64,000 bases of DNA from Chitinophagales bacterium (GTDB taxonomy: Bacteria; Bacteroidota; Bacteroidia; Chitinophagales; UBA2359): assembly GCA_041392475.1 (NCBI GenBank), contig JAWKLZ010000003.1:1385501-1449500 (forward strand), written 5' to 3'. Within the stretch, counting starts at the first letter, position 1, and each line of letters begins with the position of its first letter. Positions 53,439-62,828 of the stretch are shown here, in pieces. The notes beneath the pieces were generated by a model, which had not been told where the DNA came from, did not search any database, and was given only the letters and a program-made list of their open reading frames with translations. Position numbers and translations under genes: made by a program.

Positions 53439-55607
53439 CTAAACCTCCCCTTTCTCATAAATCCTATCCTTGTCAAAGCTAATCAATGTCACCAAATGTT
53501 CGATATCGTTTTCGATGGCATATTTGATATTTTCAATCTTACCCACCTCTCTATCATCCATACTTGGCGGATTGATAAAGGTATTGATAGCATAGATGTC
53601 ATTGGCATAAGGCGGTTTTTCGACATCGAGAGGAGCCAGTTTGTCGTTGTAATTGTTGTTGAGATTTTGTTCGTTGGCTTTGAAGATACGCATGATTTTT
53701 CGGGCCGTATTTTTGTGGTCTTCCAGTTTGCGGCGGTGATAGTCGAGCATCACATTGTTATTGTTTTTGTGGATTTGGGCTTCCCTTGCGATTTCGTAGT
53801 TTTTGCGGACGGTGCTGAGGTGACAGAGTGATTTGAGATAGTCTTTTTGGCGTTCAAATTCATCGTTGATGGTCATTCTCAATTCCTGTGCTTTTGCCAA
53901 CACCTGTTTCACAACCTTCTCCAACTCTTTCAAATAGTTATTTTTAGCCATGACATGGGCTGCAAAAATTACCATACCCATCACCAACAATACCGCCAAA
54001 AAATAGACGAACTCCGTTCCGATGTCCATGTTCAATATCATTTCGCCATCCGCCGTTTTGAAGAACACAAAAGGAATAGCAAAAATGACGGTAGCTGCTG
54101 CCAAAAGCATCGAAATTTCGTTGGTATTGGGGCGGCTAAATAGCTTGGGTTTCAATATTTTTTCCTGCTCTTTTTGGTAGTCTTTCCAATTGAAGGCATA
54201 GGTTTGAGAAAGAAAATTGTGTTCTACTTTCGATTGCAGTTTGTGTTGTTCTTTGTCCAATTCACTCACTTTCAAATCAATACTTACATCTTCCGCTTTT
54301 GCAGGATTTTCGTTCACAAAACTCGTTTTGTCAATGCAGATTTGCATCTTTCCACGAGCTTGTTCTACATAGTTCTCCAACTGCCCTTCATATACCGTAT
54401 TCCAGTTGTTCCATCGTGGCAAATCTCCATTTCGACGCAGAAAACCAAAGTCCAAACTTTCGGCATTGGGTTTGTCCAAAGTCTCGTTACACGCACAGTC
54501 TAAGTCTTTGTAGAGTGCAAGCGAAACTGGAGGGGTATTTTTGAGTCGGTTGTCGAGTTGTTGTTCAGTGTTGTGAAGGTGTTGCATGTAGTTATAGACG
54601 ACTTGCTGTACTTCGGCATCGTCCAAGTCTATTTTGGCTACGTAGTTTTTTTGTTGAAGGCTGCGGATAATGGGTTCATTTTCTGCAATCAAGGTAAGCA
54701 ATATAGATAGTTTCATTAAGTACCTCTGCAAAATATCTTCATGTGTATATTGGAAAGGAAAACGAATTAATTTGAAGGTATATTCGTTGTCTTCCGAAAA
54801 AATGCCCAGCTTTTCTGCAATTGCAGTGCGAAGTGTTGCAGATGGTGAAAAAGCATTGTAGCGAGAGGGGTCGTTTTTGGTGTTTTGCAGCCGTTTGAAA
54901 AACTCCTCTTTGATGCCATTGACCAGATTTTCATCTATGTACCGAATCCCTTTGTTTACTTCATAATTTTTGTAATTGATAATAGCAGGATTGAGCAGTT
55001 CCTCCATGCGTTTGGTGATGTCTGCAATGGCAAGATTCACATTTTGCTTCACTTCAGTGGGCAATCGTTCAAAACCCAAATTGACGATGGTACTGCTGTC
55101 CATGTTGATTTTTGAAGTCCAAAGACTATCCAAGGCCTTGATATCTGCCTCTTTGATGAAGAAATTGCGGTCATTTCGGATAAAACCTTTGGTGTCCAAT
55201 TCCCAAGCATCTCGGTAGTTTTTGTTTTTATTGACGGCAGGAATCGCTTCGTCTTCGTTGATTTCGTCAATCGCAATCATGAAATTGTTGCTGGGCTTAG
55301 AACTCAGTATTTCACTCTCTAAGAACAATTTGCGAATCAATAACATCTGCGCCGATAGACTTTCGCTAAACACATCTTTCATGTCCGCTGCAATTTGCAC
55401 CAAAAAAACCACCTGCCACTTGATAAAAGGAGAACGCTCCAGATATTTCTGCACTTTTCCGCTTGCATCTTCAAGACGGTGTTCTATCTTATCAGTTGAA
55501 GGAAAAATCAGGTGCATTTTTCCTTCTTTCAGAAGAGGGTAGAGCAAAGGTTCGGCAAGTGCCATGCTCGGGATTCCTGGGTGAAGATTGACGACAAATG
55601 TTAACAT
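53439..55607 (-). CDS. Membrane-anchored coiled-coil protein of unknown function
   Basis: I do not recognise this 722-residue protein. It has no signal peptide. The first 100 residues (MLTFVVNLHPGIPSMALAEP) look like a globular alpha/beta start. A mainly helical part follows to about 490. Two transmembrane helices lie at about 498-516 and 533-554 with a short loop between. A charged coiled-coil region then runs to about 650 (YLKELEKVVKQVLAKAQELR). The layout suggests large cytoplasmic domains on both sides of a membrane hairpin. It is divergent from an ATPase-nuclease gene across 130 bp, and the xisHI pair lies just downstream. Any link to those is inference. Confidence 0.7.
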   Translation of the reverse strand: MLTFVVNLHPGIPSMALAEPLLYPLLKEGKMHLIFPSTDKIEHRLEDASGKVQKYLERSPFIKWQVVFLVQIAADMKDVFSESLSAQMLLIRKLFLESEILSSKPSNNFMIAIDEINEDEAIPAVNKNKNYRDAWELDTKGFIRNDRNFFIKEADIKALDSLWTSKINMDSSTIVNLGFERLPTEVKQNVNLAIADITKRMEELLNPAIINYKNYEVNKGIRYIDENLVNGIKEEFFKRLQNTKNDPSRYNAFSPSATLRTAIAEKLGIFSEDNEYTFKLIRFPFQYTHEDILQRYLMKLSILLTLIAENEPIIRSLQQKNYVAKIDLDDAEVQQVVYNYMQHLHNTEQQLDNRLKNTPPVSLALYKDLDCACNETLDKPNAESLDFGFLRRNGDLPRWNNWNTVYEGQLENYVEQARGKMQICIDKTSFVNENPAKAEDVSIDLKVSELDKEQHKLQSKVEHNFLSQTYAFNWKDYQKEQEKILKPKLFSRPNTNEISMLLAAATVIFAIPFVFFKTADGEMILNMDIGTEFVYFLAVLLVMGMVIFAAHVMAKNNYLKELEKVVKQVLAKAQELRMTINDEFERQKDYLKSLCHLSTVRKNYEIAREAQIHKNNNNVMLDYHRRKLEDHKNTARKIMRIFKANEQNLNNNYNDKLAPLDVEKPPYANDIYAINTFINPPSMDDREVGKIENIKYAIENDIEHLVTLISFDKDRIYEKGEV

Positions 55608-55711
55608 AGAATATGTTTGGTTCTTTTTGTTTTTAGGTATTGCGCTTGAGTCAGCCTTAAAGATAGTATTTTTTAAGTTTGTGGCTTACCTCTATTGCCC
55701 TCAAAATACTT

Positions 55712-55719
55712 TATATTTG
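55712..55719 (+). promoter_or_regulatory. Putative -7 element upstream of the ATPase-nuclease gene
   Basis: TATATTTG fits TAnnTTTG and lies 18 bp before the ATG at 55738. The -33 region is not well conserved. Confidence 0.35.
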
Positions 55720-55737
55720 TAGGAAATAACATCGAAA

Positions 55738-57297
55738 ATGAAAAAAAGATTCAACATAACTGGCACTTGCGTTTCTTCAATGCACTATATGATGGACAAT
55801 AAGGAAAAATTAAAAGGTGTCATTAACTTTATTGAATACGGCGAATATTTCACAATTAACCGCCCTCGTCAATATGGAAAAACAACTACACTGTACGAAA
55901 TAGTGAATCTACTGAAACAGTCAGAAAATTATCTAACCATCCATACCAATTTTCAAGCAGTGTCCAATATTCACTATGAATCTGAACAAAATTACACCAA
56001 ATTTTTGATGACTACACTGCAAGAAAGATTGAAGCGTCAAGACATTGTATTAGAGCAGGTGAAGTGGAAAAATACAGTGGATTTAGAGTCTTTTTCAAGT
56101 GTGATTTCCGAAATGGTGGATGCGATTGGCAAAAAAGTGGTCTTGTTGATAGACGAAGTGGACGAAAGCGGGAACTATGAAATTTTTGTCAAGTTTTTGG
56201 GCGTATTGCGCTCCAAATATTTGGAACGTTACAATGGAGGCGGTTCAACTTTCCATAGTGTGGTGCTTGTAGGTGTGCATGATGTGAAAACTTTGAAGTA
56301 CAAAATTCGCTTGGGGGATGAGGTGCGCTACAATAGTCCGTGGAATATTGCAACTGATTTTAAAGTAGAAATGAGTTTCAATCCCAAAGAAATTGCACCT
56401 ATGTTGGTGGAATATGCTGAAGAAGAAGGTGTTGAAATGGATGTTTCTGCAATTGCAGAGCGGTTGTATTACCATACATCGGGGTATCCATTTTTGGTGA
56501 GTAAATTGTGTAAAACCATTGCAGAAGATATTCTTCCTTCAAAAACAGAGAAAGTTTGGACATTGGAGGAGGTAGAAGAAGCCATTCAATTGCTTTTGAG
56601 AGAAAACAACACCAATTTTGACAGTTTGATAAAGACTTTGGAGCGACATTCGGATTTGTATGATTTGGTCTTCAATGTGATTATTGAAAGCGAAAATGTC
56701 CCTTTCAATCAACACGACCCAACGATTCACTTAGGCGTACTGCATGGCATCTTCAAGCCTGATAGGATGCTGCAAATTCACAACCGAATTTACGAACAGA
56801 TTATTTACAATTACATGGTTTCCAAAACCCGAACCACCACTTTTCGGATACGTCAATACGATTTTCATACTGCCTATGTGAACAAAGACAACACCCTGAA
56901 TATTGAAGGCATTTTGCTTCGATTTCAGCAGTTTATGCAGGAACAATACAGTGGTCAAGACCAATCGTTTTTGGAAAGAGAATGGAGGCTGATTTTTTTG
57001 GCATTTTTGAAACCCATCATCAACGGCAAAGGTCACGACTTCAAAGAACCACAAATTTCGGATGAGAAACGCTTAGACATTGTGGTGACCTACTTTGAAC
57101 GCAAATACATCATTGAATTGAAGCGTTGGTATGGCGACAAACTGCACGAAGAAGGCTTGAATCAACTCAGCGATTACTTGGATAGACAGAACGAAACAAA
57201 GGGATTTTTGGTGATTTTTGAATACCGCACTGCCAAAACTTGGCGGCAAGAACGGATTGTTCACAAGGGCAAAGAGATTTTTGCGGTATGGATTTAG
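55738..57297 (+). CDS. AAA-like ATPase with C-terminal PD-(D/E)XK nuclease-like domain
   Basis: The 519-residue protein has a degenerate P-loop NRPRQYGKTT (41-50), Walker B VVLLIDEVDES (134-144), a winged-helix middle (SGYPFLVSKLCKTIAEDI) and a C-terminal domain with Asp447 in RLDIVV and Glu460/Lys462 in IIELKRW, a PD-(D/E)XK core. This resembles the AAA-like ATPase families that are abundant in multiple copies in Bacteroidota, often with a DUF1703-type nuclease tail. Defence or mobile-DNA roles have been proposed for such proteins, but none is established here. It is divergent from the 722-residue membrane protein. Confidence 0.8.
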   Translation: MKKRFNITGTCVSSMHYMMDNKEKLKGVINFIEYGEYFTINRPRQYGKTTTLYEIVNLLKQSENYLTIHTNFQAVSNIHYESEQNYTKFLMTTLQERLKRQDIVLEQVKWKNTVDLESFSSVISEMVDAIGKKVVLLIDEVDESGNYEIFVKFLGVLRSKYLERYNGGGSTFHSVVLVGVHDVKTLKYKIRLGDEVRYNSPWNIATDFKVEMSFNPKEIAPMLVEYAEEEGVEMDVSAIAERLYYHTSGYPFLVSKLCKTIAEDILPSKTEKVWTLEEVEEAIQLLLRENNTNFDSLIKTLERHSDLYDLVFNVIIESENVPFNQHDPTIHLGVLHGIFKPDRMLQIHNRIYEQIIYNYMVSKTRTTTFRIRQYDFHTAYVNKDNTLNIEGILLRFQQFMQEQYSGQDQSFLEREWRLIFLAFLKPIINGKGHDFKEPQISDEKRLDIVVTYFERKYIIELKRWYGDKLHEEGLNQLSDYLDRQNETKGFLVIFEYRTAKTWRQERIVHKGKEIFAVWI

Positions 57298-57375
57298 GTA
57301 AATTCAAATAATTAATTGTAAACGAGCTGTTTAATTTGCCTTGAGTAAAAATTTTCAAAACAATTTAACAAAACA

Positions 57376-58926
57376 ATGGCATACTCTACCGACCTTTTTG
57401 ACCTCATTCAAACACTCAGTCGCACCGAAAAGGCATACATCAAAAAATATGGCTACAAACAAGACAAAGATGGCGATAATGTGTATTGGCAGCTTTTTGA
57501 TTCAATTGACAAACAAGAAGAATATGATGAAGAAAAATTGTTGAAGAAATTTCGAGGACACAAGATTACCAAACAATTTTCGGCTGCAAAAAATTATCTC
57601 TACGGACTGATATTGAGCAGTTTGACTGACTATGACCAAAGCAAAGATATAGAATCTCAATTGATGGACTCCATCAAAGAAATTAATGCCCTCCGCAAAC
57701 GCTCTTTGCACGCACAGGCCTACAAAAAACTGGAAGCCGCTAAAAAGATAGCATTGAAGGAGAAAAAAGCATTCCTCTACCAACAATTGCTGAAATCAGA
57801 ATTGTTTTTACTCCCATTTACCAAAGAAAATTTTGAAAAGCGAACGGTTATTTACCAAGAAATGAAGCAGACTCATGACCGAATAGAATTAGCAAGGGCA
57901 TACAATGAGCTGTATGTAAAGTGGCTGAAGGCAGAACAGGAGATTGGCTCTGCACTTAGAGAGGAGAATAAATTATTGCCCTTAGAAGAATTGCTACAAG
58001 ACCCTCTACTAAAAGACGAAAGCAATGCACTTACCTTCAATACCCGCTTCCAATTTAATGAAATACATTGCAGATACCATATTTGCCTAAATAATCACAA
58101 AATGGCATTGCAGTATGCCAAACGAATGGTTGCCCTATTTGAAGAAGAACCCGAACACATTCAGATGGAACCTATTGGGTATTTGATGGCCTTAGATGCC
58201 TTATTGCACTGTTATCCTTCTTTGCACGACGTAGAAGGCTTTGAAGAAACCGTTGCTACTTTTCGCAAAGCTCGTGAACATCCCTACATCAAAAAACTGC
58301 AAAAGGAATATCCTGGTTTGTATTATGGCTTAGAAGCCTCTATGTTATCTACTTACATCACATGGAAGGAATATGAAAAGGCTTTGCAAATCGTTCCAAA
58401 ATTGCAAGCCAATTTTAAAAAATACCACCATTCAAAGAATATTCTTAGGCTCAACCAATATTTGATTGTTCTCACTTTTTTTTACAATGGCCAATTTGAA
58501 GTCGCATTAGATGAAATTCAAATTTTGATGGACGACAAAGAATTTGAAGAAGAATCCGATTTGGCTTGTTTCATTCGCATTGTCTATCTTATCCTTCATT
58601 TTGAACTTCAAAACGATTTGATGGTTGCCTACAATATCCGCAATACTTACCGTTTTCTGCTGCGACACAAACAATTGTACAAAGTTGAAGAATTCATTTT
58701 GCGATTTTTGCGACGCACTCCTGATTTATTGACACAAGAAGATTTGAACAAATCTTTGCGAAACTTACACCGTGAATTAAGCGAGCTTACCAAAGATCCG
58801 TATGAAAGTCAAGCATTTAATTCCTTCAATTTTTTGGATTGGATAGAAAGTAAGCTGCAAAAGGTGGGTATCTTAGAAGTCGTTGCAAAAGACAAAAGCA
58901 AAGTATCGGTAACTGTTCGCAACTAA
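57376..58926 (+). CDS. Helical-repeat protein of a Bacteroidota-specific family, function unknown
   Basis: The 516-residue protein is almost wholly alpha-helical with TPR-like hairpins, for example KMALQYAKRMVALFEEEPE and EKALQIVPKLQANFKKYH. The N-terminus (DLFDLIQTLSRTEKAYIKKY) followed by LFDSIDKQEEYDEEKLLKKF is a recurring opening in hypothetical proteins of Bacteroidota. It has no signal peptide or membrane segment and no catalytic motif. It starts 78 bp after the ATPase-nuclease gene on the same strand and may be co-transcribed. A repeat-derived terminator follows. Confidence 0.75.
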   Translation: MAYSTDLFDLIQTLSRTEKAYIKKYGYKQDKDGDNVYWQLFDSIDKQEEYDEEKLLKKFRGHKITKQFSAAKNYLYGLILSSLTDYDQSKDIESQLMDSIKEINALRKRSLHAQAYKKLEAAKKIALKEKKAFLYQQLLKSELFLLPFTKENFEKRTVIYQEMKQTHDRIELARAYNELYVKWLKAEQEIGSALREENKLLPLEELLQDPLLKDESNALTFNTRFQFNEIHCRYHICLNNHKMALQYAKRMVALFEEEPEHIQMEPIGYLMALDALLHCYPSLHDVEGFEETVATFRKAREHPYIKKLQKEYPGLYYGLEASMLSTYITWKEYEKALQIVPKLQANFKKYHHSKNILRLNQYLIVLTFFYNGQFEVALDEIQILMDDKEFEEESDLACFIRIVYLILHFELQNDLMVAYNIRNTYRFLLRHKQLYKVEEFILRFLRRTPDLLTQEDLNKSLRNLHRELSELTKDPYESQAFNSFNFLDWIESKLQKVGILEVVAKDKSKVSVTVRN

Positions 58927-58946
58927 GGAATAAAGAAAGTGAAATG

Positions 58947-59032
58947 AGACTTCGGAAGTTTGGTTTTTAGAAAAAACTCCTATTTTACTAATAGTCAAAC
59001 CTTTTTGAGCTAAAACTTCCGAAGTCTTTTTT
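58947..59032 (+). repeat. Copy F of the covarying-arm repeat family, probably serving as terminator
   Basis: AGACTTCGGAAGTTT and AAACTTCCGAAGTCT are inverted arms about 50 bp apart, and the right arm runs into TTTTTT. It lacks the outer GGTTC ends. It sits between two convergent genes, 20 bp after one stop and 10 bp after the other. Confidence 0.6.
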
Positions 59033-59041
59033 AAGTTGCTA

Positions 59042-59845
59042 TCAATCAATCAAATTCCCATATCTATCCACCTTTTTCCACACCATTCTATCATTTCCCA
59101 TGCTGCCAATAATGCTCATATTGAGGCGGTGCATGGTCGTTAGGTATTGCCCCGTCAAAGTAATTTCATCTTCCGTCAATTCCAGTTTTCCTGCAAAGTT
59201 ATAAACTGTATTTTCATTGTCTGCATCGCTGACCATTTGATATTGTTTGGCAGTAATGGAGTGAATTTTTCCCGAATAAATGGTATTTTTCTCTGCGCTT
59301 ACCTCTTTGATGGTCAAGTGGTCGCCGTCAAAACCGTATTCACCAAAATACAATTGATTGTTGTAGTGAATAAAGGCAAGTCCATGGGCAGGCAAAAATT
59401 TGACCATTCCATCAGGAAATTTCCACTGTCCTTCCACTGCTCGGTAATTTTCCCAAGCCTTCAAAGTCGTGAGTTCTGATTGGTCAAATTCTCCTGCAGC
59501 TCGAAGGCTATAATTCCAAGTCAAACCCAATTGGTCATGACTGAGATTGAAGGAATTGCCATTGAAAGAGTCTAATTGATATTTGGTTACATTGCCATAT
59601 CTCGTGCTGAAAAAGTTAAGTGTGTTGCCATTTAGGCTGTAAGTTCCTACATCGTATTCGTTCTCCAAATTGTAGCCATATTGTGTCAAAACGGTATAAC
59701 GCCCGTCCTTTGCCATGTTTAAAATGATTTGCTCAAAAGCTTGACCTTCAGCAGGAGGTGCAGTCCATTTACCGACTAAGGATTGGGCAGATACAAACTC
59801 AGAAGTGAATAGGAAGAGGATTAAAATAATGACAGAAATTCTCAT
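59042..59845 (-). CDS. Secreted beta-rich protein of unknown function
   Basis: The 267-residue protein has a signal peptide (1-20, ending EFVSAQ). The mature part begins LVGKWTAPPAEGQAF, the start pattern of small lipocalin-like domains, and has strand-rich text such as VGTYSLNGNTLNFFS. A second similar stretch follows: VEGQWKFPDGMVKFLPAHGL, then GEYGFDGDHLTI. It looks like two tandem beta-barrel units exported to the periplasm or beyond. No ligand or enzyme motif is visible. Confidence 0.65.
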   Translation of the reverse strand: MRISVIILILFLFTSEFVSAQSLVGKWTAPPAEGQAFEQIILNMAKDGRYTVLTQYGYNLENEYDVGTYSLNGNTLNFFSTRYGNVTKYQLDSFNGNSFNLSHDQLGLTWNYSLRAAGEFDQSELTTLKAWENYRAVEGQWKFPDGMVKFLPAHGLAFIHYNNQLYFGEYGFDGDHLTIKEVSAEKNTIYSGKIHSITAKQYQMVSDADNENTVYNFAGKLELTEDEITLTGQYLTTMHRLNMSIIGSMGNDRMVWKKVDRYGNLID

Positions 59846-60148
59846 GGTTTTAATGTTTTTTGAGGTAAAAAAGATAAATTGAATTTAGCGTCATTGTAGC
59901 GCGGTTGTTGCTGAATGACGATGACAAAAATAAGGGAAGAAAGAAGGCGGTGCAAACCAAAAAAAGGTGTGAATTAAGTGTTTAATGGGATATTTTTATT
60001 TAGTAAAAATCTCTTAGTCAAATACTTAAACAGAATGCGATTTTGATTTTAAAACTGCAAAATGCTTGTTAACTTTACTTCAATTTTATGGATTGAAGGA
60101 AGAAAATACCGCAATACTGTTTCTGTTTTAGATTCATTCATTTTAGAC

Positions 60149-60246
60149 TTTGGACGCAAGATTAAAGACATAAGACAAAAAGTTTTAAATCATTGACAGC
60201 AAAGAAATTACTTCTTTTGTCTTTCTACTTATGTCTTTCGTCCAAA
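60149..60246. repeat. Imperfect inverted repeat of GTCTT/AAGAC words
   Basis: TTTGGACG with AAAGACATAAG on the left is mirrored by CTTATGTCTTTCGTCCAAA on the right, with a 7-bp insertion in the left arm. ACAAAAAG and CTTTTGT extend it. A similar single arm, CTTATGTCTTTTGTCTTATA, lies at about 32203-32222. Confidence 0.45.
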
Positions 60247-60276
60247 TTCATAGGAATTTAGTTTTCATTCATTGTT

Positions 60277-60284
60277 TACCTTTG
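60277..60284 (+). promoter_or_regulatory. Putative -7 element upstream of the MBOAT gene
   Basis: TACCTTTG fits TAnnTTTG and lies about 104 bp before the MBOAT start, which would give a long leader. No clear -33 element was found. Confidence 0.3.
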
Positions 60285-60388
60285 CAGAAGGTTAATAATC
60301 TTTCAACAAAATAAACTTCAAAAACTTTCCATCACAAATGATGTCAAAAAAACAAAGAAACAGTCACTAATCAATCTATCACTGTTCT

Positions 60389-61906
60389 ATGCTGTTCAAT
60401 TCCCTGCAATTTCTGCTCTTTTTTCCCATTGCAGTAAGCATTTACTACCTGCTTGCCCACCGTTTTCGATGGATATTTTTGTTGTTGGCGAGCTACTATT
60501 TTTACATGGCATGGAAGCCTGTTTATATCTGCTTGTTGTTGTTTTCTACCATGATAGACTATTGGTGCGGATTGAAAATGAGCACGATAGAAGAAAAAAC
60601 AAATCGAAAACCCTACCTCTACATCAGCCTTTGCTCCAATTTGGGCATTCTATTTTTCTTCAAATATTTTGGTTTTTTCGGAGAAAGTATTCAAGCAATC
60701 ACTGATTTTTTTGGGCTTCAATACGCTTTACCTGTATTCGATTTGCTCCTACCACTGGGGATTTCGTTTTACACATTTCAAACCATGGCCTATTCCATTG
60801 ATGTCTATAACAGCCGCTTGAAAGCCGAAAAACACTTGGGAATCTTTGCTTTATTTGTTTCCTTTTTTCCACAATTGGTGGCAGGACCTATCGAAAGAGC
60901 AGAGCGATTGTTGCCTCAATTTCGGAAGGTTGTGGTCTTCGATTATGAACAAGTAAAAAGCGGATTGTTACTGATGACTTGGGGCTTCTTCAAAAAAGTG
61001 GTCATTGCAGATAGATTGGCGGTAGTTGTCACAGCAGTTTACCAACAACCTACCGACTATGAGCCTGTTGTATTGGTTTTAGCCAATGTTTTTTTCGCAT
61101 TTCAGGTTTATTGTGATTTTTCGGGCTATTCAGACATTGCCATTGGCGCAGCGAGGATATTGGGCTTTGAGTTAATGACCAACTTTCGGCGACCTTTTTT
61201 CGCCACTTCTGTTGCCCTGTTTTGGAAACGGTGGCACATTTCGCTTTCAACTTGGTTTCAAGATTATCTCTACATTCCATTGGGCGGCAATCGTGTAGTA
61301 AAATGGCGATGGTATTATAACCTATTCATTACCTTTGCTATCAGTGGCTTGTGGCATGGTGCAGCGTGGACGTATGTGGTTTGGGGAATGGCACATGGTG
61401 GGCTGGTCATGGCTTATATGTTTTTGAGGGAAAGTATTGACAGGTTCTATCATTGGAGCAATTTGAAACACCGTCCCTTATTGAGGAAAATTTTGGCGAT
61501 TGCAGCTACTCAGTTTGCTATCTTTTGGACTTGGAGTATTTTTCGGGCGAACAACTTGCAGGAAAGTTGGTGGATTTACAGCCAAATTTGCAGTCCCGAA
61601 TTGCTGCAACAAGTTTTCACCATCTTCCAATCCATTGCAGCTTTTAGCTTTCAATTTATTTCCTATCAAACATTTACCGATATTTTACACCAATTCATCC
61701 CTTTCTCCATTACCCAAATAGGTACGTTGTTGCTCTTGTTGTTTGGTCTGATATTGGCAGAATTAGCAGATGCATTGAAGCCTATTGATACATGGCTGCC
61801 TTCTCAACCAATATATGTACGTTGGAGTTTGTATTCGGTATTGCTTTGGAGTATTTTTTTGATGGGTAATTTTGAAGAAAAGGTATTCATTTACTTCAAT
61901 TTTTGA
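60389..61906 (+). CDS. MBOAT-family membrane-bound O-acyltransferase (AlgI-like)
   Basis: The 505-residue polytopic membrane protein has about eleven hydrophobic segments and the MBOAT landmarks LVAGPIERAERLLPQF (about 168-183), CDFSGYSDIAIGAARILGFE, FWKRWHISLSTWFQDYLYIP and the catalytic His323 in SGLWHGAAWT. Family members pass acyl groups, usually acetyl, across the membrane to a polysaccharide or peptidoglycan partner. It starts a two-gene operon with an SGNH-type protein 13 bp downstream, matching AlgI-AlgJ or PatA-PatB pairs. The glycan modified is unknown. Confidence 0.88.
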   Translation: MLFNSLQFLLFFPIAVSIYYLLAHRFRWIFLLLASYYFYMAWKPVYICLLLFSTMIDYWCGLKMSTIEEKTNRKPYLYISLCSNLGILFFFKYFGFFGESIQAITDFFGLQYALPVFDLLLPLGISFYTFQTMAYSIDVYNSRLKAEKHLGIFALFVSFFPQLVAGPIERAERLLPQFRKVVVFDYEQVKSGLLLMTWGFFKKVVIADRLAVVVTAVYQQPTDYEPVVLVLANVFFAFQVYCDFSGYSDIAIGAARILGFELMTNFRRPFFATSVALFWKRWHISLSTWFQDYLYIPLGGNRVVKWRWYYNLFITFAISGLWHGAAWTYVVWGMAHGGLVMAYMFLRESIDRFYHWSNLKHRPLLRKILAIAATQFAIFWTWSIFRANNLQESWWIYSQICSPELLQQVFTIFQSIAAFSFQFISYQTFTDILHQFIPFSITQIGTLLLLLFGLILAELADALKPIDTWLPSQPIYVRWSLYSVLLWSIFLMGNFEEKVFIYFNF

Positions 61907-61919
61907 AGCAGATCTCTGA

Positions 61920-62828
61920 ATGAAAAAATTATTGACAAAATTCGCTGGATTATTGACTTTCAATGTGTTCCTACTATGGGTAATATTGAAGGGAAGCTCT
62001 TTTTATATTGCCCAACAGCATTTTGAAAATTGGGAAACAGAAAGCAACTTGCTTTTTTTGCCGCACCATCAAGATTACGATTGGACAGTTTTGGGAGCTT
62101 CTCATGCGAGGGAATTGACTCGTAGCCAAAACCATCTGTTGGTTGAAGATATTTTAGACATCAAAATGGCAAATTTGGCACAAGGAAGAGGTAGAGGTGG
62201 CATCCGAAATCAATATTTATACTTGCGTTATTTTTATGATACAGGAAATTCTACTTCCAAAATCGTGTATTTTTTAGACCCTTCTTTGGTATTCAGCACC
62301 AGTTGGGATGAAGTCAGCATTACATTTGATTCTGAGCCTTTTGAAGAACGTTTTTTCGCATTAAATTTGTGGAGAGGAAGCGATAATTATGTGCAGCAAC
62401 TCTACCAATATGCACGCTCCAAAATGACCCTTGAATGGCTGCAAACTTCACCCAATAGAAAAAATGGCAATTACGATTGTTTGTCCCAGTTCGATAGTTT
62501 GAAGGTATTGAGAGGCATAGAATTATCGTATGTCGATGGCTTCAATCCGACTATATTGGAGAGTAATACGCAGTTATTGAAGGAGTTAATTGAAATGGCT
62601 GTACAACACCATTCCGAAGTTGTGTTTTTGATTCCGCCAGCAAGATTCGGTAAATGGAAGGGGCATGAAGAAACCATTTCAATGTTGAAAAACTTGACGG
62701 AAAGCCATACAAATGTTGCTTACCATGATTTTTCGGAAGCTTATTTAGACAATTGTTACTACTACGATCACCATCATTTGAATACAGATGGAGTGATTGC
62801 TCTTGCCTATGAATTGTTGGGAATTTAA
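61920..62828 (+). CDS. SGNH-hydrolase-like protein, partner of the MBOAT acyltransferase
   Basis: The 302-residue protein has an N-terminal signal anchor (about 9-31), so its body is periplasmic. GASHARE (59-65) offers Ser61 as nucleophile and DHHHLNTDG (283-291) supplies the Asp-x-x-His pair, the hallmarks of SGNH/GDSL-fold acyltransferases such as AlgJ and AlgX. It probably takes the acyl group delivered by the MBOAT protein and places it on an extracytoplasmic glycan. It overlaps the end of the convergent DUF4403 gene by 4 bp. Confidence 0.75.
   Translation: MKKLLTKFAGLLTFNVFLLWVILKGSSFYIAQQHFENWETESNLLFLPHHQDYDWTVLGASHARELTRSQNHLLVEDILDIKMANLAQGRGRGGIRNQYLYLRYFYDTGNSTSKIVYFLDPSLVFSTSWDEVSITFDSEPFEERFFALNLWRGSDNYVQQLYQYARSKMTLEWLQTSPNRKNGNYDCLSQFDSLKVLRGIELSYVDGFNPTILESNTQLLKELIEMAVQHHSEVVFLIPPARFGKWKGHEETISMLKNLTESHTNVAYHDFSEAYLDNCYYYDHHHLNTDGVIALAYELLGI

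Larger units (their letters stand above)
59846..60388. other. Intergenic region with an imperfect inverted repeat
   Basis: The 543-bp region between divergent genes contains an inverted repeat at 60149-60246 and a -7-like motif at 60277-60284. No gene was seen on either strand. Confidence 0.55.
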
